In this document: positions 56,130 to 64,000 of the stretch, piece after piece
How the letters are laid out: every line of letters starts with the position of its first letter
Position numbering within the stretch: position 1 is the stretch's first letter
Assembly: GCA_963573385.1 (NCBI GenBank)
Contig: CAUYLG010051954.1
Location: forward strand, 1 to 64,000
DNA: 64,000 bases
Source: Cacajao melanocephalus
Taxonomy: Eukaryota > Chordata > Mammalia > Primates > Pitheciidae
Direction: 5' to 3'
Notes under the pieces: model-generated
The model's input: only the letters and a program-made list of their open reading frames with translations
Database searches by the model: none
What the model was told of the DNA's origin: nothing
Translations under genes and position numbers: made by a program

Positions 56130-56680
56130 AATGATTCGCTTTAAATCTAAGTTACATTTTGTTACTCCTCTACTCAGATCTCTGCCCGCTGCCTCCATGG
56201 TTCCCATCTTATCCAGAGATGAAACCGAAGTCTATATAATGACCTATGTGACTTTATGGAATCAACTTCACCTTTTACCTCTCTAAAATTTCTTGTTTTT
56301 CTCCAGCTACACTGAAGGATGCTTCATGAGCATTCAAACGCATTCCCATTTCACTGCTGCTCAGGTTGCTGGTGCTTCTACCTCATAACCCTCAGTCTCC
56401 ACATTTTGGAAACGTGCATTCCCTCAGCATGCTCATGTGACACCTCATCAGAAAGGCCTTTAATTTTCTTCATGGCACTCACAGAGAATACATTTAAAAT
56501 TTAGTAAATGTATGTGATATTTATTTCTTGCCTGTCTCCTCCCATGAAAATATAAGTCATCACAAGAACAGAGACTTAGCCCAGTTTGATCATCACTAGA
56601 GATCACCTGGAAGAAGATCTCGAACAAAGCAGCTGGCTACACGTTATTGGATAAATCAGTGAAAAAAATAAATGAACGTA
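56130..56680 (+). mobile_element. L2 LINE 3' fragment, part 2
   Basis: 'gttactcctctactcagatc', 'ctccatggttcccatcttat', 'gtgacacctcatcagaaagg' (from 'tgtcacctcctccaggaagg'), 'gaaaatataagtcatcacaa' and 'gttattggataaatcagtga' run in L2 order to the 3' tail. Confidence 0.7.
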
Positions 56681-56769
56681 GGCCTACAGAAAGAGTGATG
56701 AATTAGCAAGAACACCTACTTTGTTTTCATATCAAGACCTCTGTTAGATACTTACTATATAACATTCTA

Positions 56770-59172
56770 AGCATGCCTAGGAGATATTGCAGGTTTGGCT
56801 CCAGACCACCACAGTAAAGTGAGTCACATGATTTTTGTTTGTTTGTTTCCCAGTGCACAGGAAGACTGTGTTTATACTACATTGTAGTATATCAAGTGTG
56901 CAATAGTACTATGTATAAAAATGTGCATACCTGAATTTAAAAATACTTTACTGCTAAATACTTTACTGCTAAATAACTGCTAAATAAACAATCATCTGAG
57001 CCTTCAGCAAGTTGTAATTATTTTTGCTGGTGGAGGGTCTTGCCTCGATGTTGATGGCTGCTGACTGATCAGGGTGGTGGTTGCTGAAGGTTGGAGTGGC
57101 AGTGGCAGTTTCTTAAATTAAGGCAACAATGAAGTCTTCCTTTCCTGAAATATTTCTCTGTAGCATACAATGCTGTTTAATAGCATTTTATCCTCAGTAG
57201 AATTTCTTTCAAAAGTGGAGTCAATCCTCTCAAACCCTGCCACTGTTTTGTCAGCTAAGTTTAGGTACTATTCTAAATTCTTTGTTGTCATTTCAACAAT
57301 ATTTACAATATTTACAGCATCTTTACCAGGAGTAGATTCCATCTCAAGAAACCACTTTCTTTGCTCATCCATAAGAAGCAATTCCTCATTCATTCAAGTT
57401 TATTATGACATTGTAGCAAAGAAGATTACCCACATCTTCAGACTCCACTTTTAATTCTTGTTCTCTTGCAATTTCCACCACATCTGCAGTTAACTTCTTC
57501 CACTGATGTCTTGAACCCCTCAAAGTCATCCATGAGGGTTGGAATCAATTTCTTCCAAACTTCTGTTTATGCTGATATTTTGACTTTTCTCATGAAGTAT
57601 GAGTGTTCTTAATGGCATCTAGAATAATAAATTCTCTCCAGAGGGTTTTCAATTTACCTTGCCCAGATCCACTGGAGGAAGCACTACCTATGGCAGCTAT
57701 AGCTTTATGAATTGTACTTCTTAAATATAAGTCTTAAATAATAAGACTTGAAAGTCAAAATTACTCCTTGGTCCATATGCTGCACAATGAATGTTGTGTT
57801 AGCAACCACGAAAATATGAATTTCCCTTTAAATTTTCATGAGAGCTTTTGGGTGACAAGTGCATTGTCAACAGTAATGTCTTAAAGGTCATCCTTTTTTA
57901 CTGAGCAGTAGGTCACAATAGTGGACTTAAAGTGCTGTAAACAATTGTGCTGTCATCCAGGTTTTGTTGTTTTGTTTCTAGAGCACAGACAGGCAGAGTA
58001 AATTTATTATAATTCTTAAGGACCCCAGGATTTTCAAAATGATAAATGAGCATTGTCTTCAACTTAAAGTCAACAGCTGTATTAAGCTCCTAACAAGAGA
58101 GTCAACTTGTCTTTTGAAGCTTCGAAGCCAGGCATTGATTTCTCTATACCTATGAAAGTCCTAGATGGCATCTTCTTCCAACAAGAGGCTGTTTTACCTA
58201 TATTTAAAATATGCTGTTTAGTGTAGTCATCTTCCTTTATTAACTCAGGTTTCCTGGATAAATTGCTGCTACTTCTATATCAGCACTTGCTGCTTCACCT
58301 TGCATTTTTATGTGATGGAGATGCATTTTTAAGATTTTTTTTCTTAAACCTTATGAACCAACTCCTGCTAACTCCAAACTTTTCTTCCACAGCTCTCTCA
58401 GTTCTTTCAGCCTTTGCAGAATTGAAGATAATTAGGAACTTGCTCTGAATTAGGCTTTCGCTTAAGGGAATATTGTGGTTGGTTTGATCTTCTAACCAGA
58501 CCACTCAAACATTCTCCATTTCAGCAATAAAGCAGATTCACTTATATATCATTTGTGTGTTCACTGCAGTAGTAGTTTTGATTTCCTTCAAGAACTTTTC
58601 TTTTGCATTCATAACTTGACTGTTTAGTATAAGAGACCTAGCTTTTGACCTGTCTCAGCTTTTGACATGCCTTTCTCACTAAGCTTAATCATGTCTAGCT
58701 TTTGATTTAAAGTGAGAGACGTGATTCTTCCTTTCAATTGAACAATTAGAGGCCATTGTAGGGTTATTAACTGGTCTCTCTTAATTATTGCTGTATCTCA
58801 GAAAACAGGGAGGCCCAAGGACAGGGAGAAATTCAAGCATATCCAGTCAATGGAATAGTCAGAACACACACGATTGATTAAGTTTGCTGTCTTACATGGA
58901 TACGGTTTGTGGTACCCCAAAATAATTGCAACAGTAACATCAAAGATCACTGATCACAAATAATCATGATAGGCATAATAAAAATGAGAAAATTTTAAAT
59001 TTTGTGAGAATAACCAAAGTGTGACATAGAGATATGAAGTGAGCACATGATCTTATGAAAATGGTGTTAGGAAAGGGACTTGCTTGATACAGGATTGCCA
59101 GAGACCTTCAATTTATAAAAAGCAATATCTGAAAAATGCAAAAGTGAAGCATGATAAAACAAGATATGCCTG
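56770..59172 (+). mobile_element. Near-complete Tigger1 DNA transposon (pogo group of Tc1/mariner)
   Basis: The sequence follows the Tigger1 consensus end to end for 2.4 kb. It begins 'gcatgcctaggagatattgc' and ends 'aaacaagatatgcctg', the two terminal inverted repeats (CAGGCATACCTCG and complement), flanked by TA at 56768-56769 and TA at 59173-59174, the target-site duplication of this superfamily. In the plus-strand consensus orientation the transposase gene is read on the minus strand. Many indels and stops make it inactive. Short duplications have grown inside it (56943-56983 and 57291-57318). It has no flanking host gene relationship. Confidence 0.95.
56990..58756 (-). pseudogene. Decayed Tigger1 transposase gene
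   Basis: The transposase would cut and paste the element at TA dinucleotides. Its start codon is visible as 'cat' at 58754-58756 on the plus strand, in the context 'gaggccattgtagggttatt', and the gene runs leftwards to about 56990. A family member is about 600 residues with an N-terminal psq-type HTH, a CENP-B-type HTH and a DDE catalytic domain. The clearest open piece is 58295-58504 (69 codons), carrying 'EDQTNHNIPLSESLIQSK' and 'SRSWFIRFKKKN', which belong to the CENP-B-type DNA-binding region. The DDE region is broken by frameshifts and stops, so no enzyme is made. The plus-strand frames at 57170-57454 and 58263-58448 are shadows of this gene. Confidence 0.9.
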
Positions 59173-59174
59173 TA

Positions 59175-60787
59175 CTTATATCCTACGAGGACTCTGTACA
59201 ATAATTATTTTTATAAATGGTGTGGAGACAACAACAAGGGGATTCAGAGAAGTTACACAAAGTAACTTTTAATAACACAGGTATAAGTAGATGAATAGGA
59301 AATCACGTGAAGTCTTTCCGATTGTGTAGTTTAAGCCTATGTTGTTTTTAACTCCATTATGCAATGAACAAATGAATTGAATTAGATTATTTCATTTGCT
59401 CAATATTTTGAGCATCAGTTAAATATCAAGCCTTATCTAGGTATAGGACACACAAGGATAATTTTAAAAAGAAGTCCCTGTGTATAATCTGGCAGAGGGA
59501 AAAGACAATACAATTGCCACGTATGTATGCCATATATGTATCAAAATTGTGTCTTTTTAATTGATGTGTGTGTGTATATATACAGATATACATATTATTG
59601 TATAAAGATATACATAATATGTATGTATACATAAATATATATATACATAATGTTTATATATAAATATACATATGTGTGTTTATATATATGCATACACACA
59701 TATATACATATAGGTCTACTTATCAGATGAGGTGAAGCTCAGGTAGAATATAACACTCCTAGAAGAATACAGTGCATAAGAAAGGGCATTGTGCTAGATT
59801 TGGGAATTTAGTTTTGACTATGTAACATCTAAGAAAATACGCCAAGTAAATCATTTTGCCTATCACTTTGAAGCTCAGAATGAAAACCTGACTTGAAGAT
59901 CCACATTTCAAACTTGTGGTAGGAGAGCTGGTCAATAATTTCATGGCTGAATCACATCACCAAAGCGAAATGTACACAGAGGGGAGACAGGACCAAATGT
60001 GGCAAAGTGAAATGCTAGGATTTTAGAGTCCAAAGGAAAAATGTTTCCTGAAAAGTATGTAACCATGTTAGAAGTGCTGAATAATAAGATTGAGACTCTG
60101 GAAAAAGTCAATAAAACTTAAAAACGCTGCAGTAATTGATGATCACACATTTTGGGAGGAGTTTTCTGGGAAAAAGACAGTTTAGAGAGGTTTGTTGAGT
60201 GAGTAGGAAGGAAAGAAATAGAGACACTATAAAATAGATTTTAATGGGACAGCTTAAGGAAGTTGCAGAGAAATTGTTTTTAGAAGCTTGGCTGTAATAA
60301 GCAGAAAGAATTGGGGTGACTATATTAAGGAAATCCATTAACTCTTTGTTTTACATAAATGCCATTCATTAAGTAAACTCTGACATCAGAATTTCCATCT
60401 AGAAAAAGAAATGACTAAACACTTTTTGAGCACTTGCTCCACGTCAGGAATTATACTAGGTTCTCTTGTAAGCATGACCACCTGGGATTCACACAAGACA
60501 CCAACATGTGTGGAGTTACCAAAACTATTAAATAACATAACTAAAATTACTTTTCTAGAAATTACAGTCCAGGGCCTCTATTCAACACATATCTCAAAAT
60601 TCTTATTCTGTCAACTCTGCTAAATATCCCACCATCACAGGTTAACTCACCCTTATCCATTTCTCTATTCCAGTTAAATTCTTCTTCTGCCCACTCCAGT
60701 CCTTTCCTTGTTACTTCTATTAAATTATTGTCTACTTGCCTACTAGGCATGGTGTTTAGTTACCCATATCCAATTCAAAAATACTCT
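59175..60787. other. Mostly unique sequence, no gene seen
   Basis: Contains a TA-rich compound microsatellite at 59565-59712 and weak words of an ancient repeat at 59400-59520. Frames at 59426-59632 and 60108-60338 are low-complexity or chance. Confidence 0.45.
59565..59712 (+). repeat. (TG)n/(TA)n compound microsatellite, about 150 bp
   Basis: Begins with a TG run, then imperfect TA, CATA and TGTA steps to about 59712. Confidence 0.9.
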
Positions 60788-60883
60788 AGAGTCAATATTT
60801 TTTTATTGCATTTTAGGTTTTGGGGTACATGTGAAGAACATGCAAGATTGTTGCATAGGTACACACATGGCAGAGCCAATATT
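60788..60883 (-). mobile_element. Very short L1 3'-end insertion with target-site duplication
   Basis: Bases 60800-60871 are the antisense L1 3' end ('ttttaggttttggggtacat', 'aacatgcaagattgttgcat', 'aggtacacacatgg'). It is bounded by agagtcaatatt (60788-60799) and agagccaatatt (60872-60883), which differ at one base. The 5' truncation leaves only about 70 bp of the element. Confidence 0.9.
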
Positions 60884-62017
60884 AATTATTTTTAAATAAA
60901 AAAATGTGAACTGTTTCAAACTTACCAGTCATTCATACAGGTCTCCAGTTTTTATTCTAACAGTCATTGCTACCTGCTTAAAAGTTGAAATAAGATGTTT
61001 CGATTTTAATCCTATCTTGAATTTATAAAGTATCATTCCTTTAAAGAGCACAGTGACCTTTATCATCTATCCTCACAATATCTGTAGAAGACCAAGCATT
61101 ATTCTCATTTAACAGCTGACAAAATAGATACAGAAGGTAAAGTGACTCCATTAGACTGCATTCCTTTACTCTTGCTAAGCAGTGACCTTACACTGTAAAA
61201 TTCTTTATACAATGTGTGCCTTTTAGGAAAAAGAAGTATTCTAATTATGGTTAACAACCAAAACGTCGAGGTCTGAGCCATTGCTTTAATATAGAATAGC
61301 AGGTTAAATGAACATGAAGAACGGAATTCAGTTTACTACCAACATTACACAGTATATAACAAATATTAAAAGAATGTAGCATTCATGATTTCTTAAGTTT
61401 CTGATTAACAAATAATTTGTTTTTGGCTTAAGTCTTTAAAACAAAATTTTCCCAAAAATGATACTGTATTTTTTATACCTTCCTCACTTAGAAAACAGTG
61501 ACTACCTCATTTGAATAACATCTATTTACTCTACTTACCACAACCAAGAAATGAAAAAATAAAAAAAAACCAAAATCTCAGAACTCGAAGAAGACTCGGA
61601 AAATGCCAATAGGTGGGAAGCCTGTATTTCCTTCCCATTTGATTTCACCAAATTCCTTAACTAAGTCATTCATTATTCAGAATATGGCTGCACCTTACAA
61701 ATTAAACAATTTGCAACGACCATAGTATGCTGTAGCTCCTGTCGCTCCATGAGTAAATTCTATCCATCATTCCATATGGTTTGGCTTTAATTTTAATTAA
61801 GTACGGAGTGGTTTTAATTTCATGTAAAACCTTCCCAGATTCCACTAAATTCTGAGTTTTCTGAGAAATCCTAATACAGGCACGGCTGAGCAAAAACATG
61901 AGGGAGTGATTATTGTAGCTCTAGTATGCAAGTGCTTCGAGGGTAGCATCTCAATTAACCACACAATTCAGTAACTCTTTACATTGCTGTACTAGCATCA
62001 TCAGTCGTATTCTATCC
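60884..62017. other. Mostly unique sequence, no gene seen
   Basis: A possible MIR lies at 61040-61165. Bases 61600-62000 have no recognised repeat and carry more CpGs than the surroundings. No exon could be supported. Confidence 0.45.
61040..61165 (+). mobile_element. Probable MIR fragment
   Basis: 'gacctttatcatctatcctc', 'acaatatctgtagaagacca', 'ttattctcatttaacagctg' and 'gatacagaaggtaaagtgac' follow the sense MIR order with decay. Confidence 0.55.
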
Positions 62018-62170
62018 CAGCGCCTCTCCAACTATAATACGCGAATACCCCAAGGGGCTTGTTAGAATGCAGATTATTGGATCCATAGGCTTTAGGCAGG
62101 GCCTGTGATTCTGCGTTTCTGAAAAGTTTCTGGGTGATGATGATGTGTAGACCACAAAGTGCACTTTGCC
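62018..62170 (+). mobile_element. MER5A/B-type hAT DNA transposon
   Basis: 'cagcgcctctccaactataa' (decayed terminal repeat), 'ccccaaggggcttgttagaa', 'tgcagattattggatccata', 'gatgatgatgtgtagaccac', then 'aaagtgcactttg'. Same family as the copy at 55857, more diverged. Confidence 0.75.
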
Positions 62171-62297
62171 TACCTAGGCTATCACTGGGGAAATCAAAGC
62201 TGGGATAATTTGTATACACGGTACATGGCTGACTACAGAACTGATAATGATACCAGAATTCATCACCAGCTTTAGTTGGAAACCCTCCACTTTTCAC

Positions 62298-62491
62298 CAG
62301 GGTTCAGCAAGCTATGGTCTGCAGGCAGCACTGAAACACAGTCAGGCCCATTCATTTACCCAATGCCTGGGCTGTTATTTGTTCACACTACCCGAGGGCA
62401 GAGTTGAGCTGCTTATGACAGAGAGAGTATGGCCGGCAAAGCCTAATATATTTATTATCTGGTTCTTTTCAGAAAAATTTGCCAACCTCTG
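62298..62491 (+). mobile_element. Non-autonomous hAT DNA transposon, subfamily not assigned
   Basis: Both ends are visible: 'cagggttcagcaagctatgg' and 'gaaaaatttgccaacctctg' (from CAGGGGTCGGCAAACT and its complement). The inside carries 'cactgaaacacagtcaggcc', 'gcagagttgagctgcttatg', 'agagtatggccggcaaagcc' and 'taatatatttattatctggt', which fits this well-known hAT pattern. Flanking 8-mers cttttcac (62290-62297) and ctttaaat (62492-62499) share their first four bases. Confidence 0.8.
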
Positions 62492-62659
62492 CTTTAAATC
62501 ATAGCACTGGATTGTCATAGTAATTTGTATAAATTCACAGAGTCATATATAAAGTGGTATGGAACAAATGTTTAGAATCCATTAGTCAAAAATAATAGCT
62601 CCCATTTTTCACTTCCTATCATTTCATCTACAACTTTTATAACATAATTTTATTTATGC

Positions 62660-63562
62660 ATAAAATCTTTTTTATTATTATACTTTAAGTTCTGGGATAC
62701 ATGTGCAGAACATGCAGGTTTGTTACCCAGTTGTACACATGCCATGGTGGTTTGGTTCACTCATCAACCCACTATCTACATTAGGTATTTCCCTAATGAC
62801 ATCCCTCTCTTAGCCCCCAACACCTCAACAGGCCCCGGTGTGTGATGTTCCCTCCCTGTGTCCATATGTTCTCATTGTTCATCTCCCACTTATGAGTCAG
62901 TACATGCAGTGTTTGGTTTTCTGTTCCTGTGTTAGTTTGCTAAGAATGATGGTTTCTGGCTTCATCCATGTCCCTGCAAAGGACATAAACTCATCCTTTT
63001 TCATGACTGCATAGTATTCCATGGTGTATATGTGCCACATTTTCTTTATTCAGTCTATCATTGATGGGCATTTGGGTTGATTCCAGGTCTTGCTATTGTA
63101 AACAGTGCCGCAATGAACATACGTGTTTATGTGTCTTTATAGTAGAATGATTTATAATCCTTTGGGTATATACCCAGTAATGGGATTGCTGGGTTAAATG
63201 GTATTCCTATTTCTAGATCCTTGAGGAATCGCCACACTGTCTTCCACAATGGACGAACTAATTTACACTCCCACCAACACTATAAATGTGTTCCTATTTC
63301 TCCACATCCTCTCCAGCATCTGTTGTCTCCAGATTTTTTAATGATCACCATTCTAACTGGCATGAGATGGTATTTCAATGTGGTTTTGATTTGCATTTCT
63401 CTAATGACCAGTGATGATGAGCATTTTTTCATATGTTTGTTGTCTGCATAAATGTCTTCTTTTGAAAAATGTCTGTTGATATCCTTTGCCCACTTTTTAA
63501 TGGGGTTGTTTTCTCTTGTAAATTTGTTTAAGTTCTTTGTAGATTCTGGTTATTAGCTCTTT
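62660..63562 (-). mobile_element. 5'-truncated L1 (L1PA/L1PB age): 3'UTR and end of ORF2, antisense
   Basis: Reading the plus strand: tail 'tcttttttattattatactt', then 3'UTR 'aagttctgggatacatgtgc', 'agaacatgcaggtttgttac', 'aacaggccccggtgtgtgat', then the ORF2 end 'atagtattccatggtgtata', 'atgatttataatcctttggg', 'tatatacccagtaatgggat', and further into ORF2 to about 63562. Only the last 0.9 kb of a 6-kb element is present. The ORF2 piece holds the C-terminal region only, with no endonuclease or reverse-transcriptase core, so it is inert. Bases 63328-63556 pair with 1-228. Confidence 0.94.
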
Positions 63563-64000
63563 TTTAGTGGGATTTCAGAAAGGAGTGGAAGCTACTACTC
63601 ATTTAAAATTTTTCATCTTTAACAGCATTACATTGTTCTGTTTTCTAAAACATATTTTATCTGAATAACCATTAAAGATACATTGTGCCAATATGCCTTA
63701 TTTTCCTCTTAATAATTTTGAATTTATTTTGTATTTGTTAAAACTACATAAAACTATTGTAAGAATTTACCATTGTAAATTATTTTTACATATTTATGAT
63801 TCCATGTCTCTCTTGACATTTTCCATTTTCTCATGCATGTTCTACACTTTTTTTCACTAGCACTTTTAGATATTTATCATATTTCATTAAAGTCCATCTG
63901 AGCCATCTCTGTCTCTGCTTTCATTGATTGACTCCTCTCTTGCTCATGAATCACATTTACTTGCTTTTTTGTTATTGGCATTCTTTGCTTAATTTACTTT
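63563..64000. other. AT-rich sequence, no gene seen
   Basis: No clear repeat. An old L1 continuation is possible ('ttgtatttgttaaaactacat') but not supported. Confidence 0.4.

Noticed and set aside
58263..58504. Host gene related to CENP-B or JRK
   Set aside because: The similarity is real, but it belongs to the Tigger1 transposase inside a transposon with both terminal repeats, and it is full of stops.
62660..63562. Active L1
   Set aside because: Only the last 0.9 kb is present, without the 5'UTR promoter, ORF1, endonuclease or reverse-transcriptase core.

Overview
This window is AT-rich primate nuclear DNA, almost certainly human or a close relative. The evidence is its interspersed repeats: full-length and partial Alu elements, including one AluY-type copy that still carries many CpGs, primate-age and older L1 fragments, MIR and L2 relics, MaLR and other retroviral LTRs, and hAT and Tigger DNA transposons. 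I found no convincing host protein-coding exon, no intact structural RNA gene, no CRISPR array and no prokaryotic signal. The open reading frames (longest 141 codons) are about what chance gives at this base composition, or they are remnants of mobile elements. The window therefore reads as an intergenic gene desert or the inside of a very large intron.

Layout. Bases 1-2390 are mostly antisense L1 debris of two or more ages, plus a MIR. Bases 2391-12560 are mostly unique AT-rich DNA with a MER20, a (GAT)14 microsatellite and weak MIR/L2 relics. From 12.5 to 23 kb there are Alus at 12.56, 15.97, 16.10, 17.56 and 22.73 kb, a complete solo MaLR LTR at 19.06-19.44 kb and a (CA)n repeat at 22.0 kb. 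From 23 to 37 kb there is a run of MIR and L2 relics, an L1M 3' end split by an Alu monomer at 27.6-27.9 kb, Alus at 30.4 and 33.4 kb whose tails abut AT microsatellites, and an MLT1-type LTR at 36.85-37.32 kb. From 37.3 to 41 kb there is a perfect 43-bp tandem duplication, an Alu, and an old sense-strand L1M with a large internal deletion. From 43.8 to 52.4 kb there is an ERV LTR, MIR and L2 relics and three Alus. From 52.4 to 64 kb there is a 29-bp poly(T) tract, an L2 interrupted by a MER5A, a nearly complete but dead Tigger1 transposon (56.77-59.17 kb), a tiny L1 insertion with a clear target-site duplication, two hAT relics, and a 0.9-kb antisense L1 3' end.

The parts do not form a pathway. 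The biology here is transposition history: nested insertions that can be ordered in time, target-site duplications, microsatellites seeded by Alu tails, local tandem duplications and a possible twin-priming scar at an L1 junction. The two antisense L1 copies at the window ends are about 90% alike by eye and in the same orientation, 63.3 kb apart. I saw no evidence for a previously undescribed biological system. The findings are small structural oddities, labelled as such. Repeat subfamily names come from remembered consensus features, not a database search, and most boundaries are good to about 10-30 bp.
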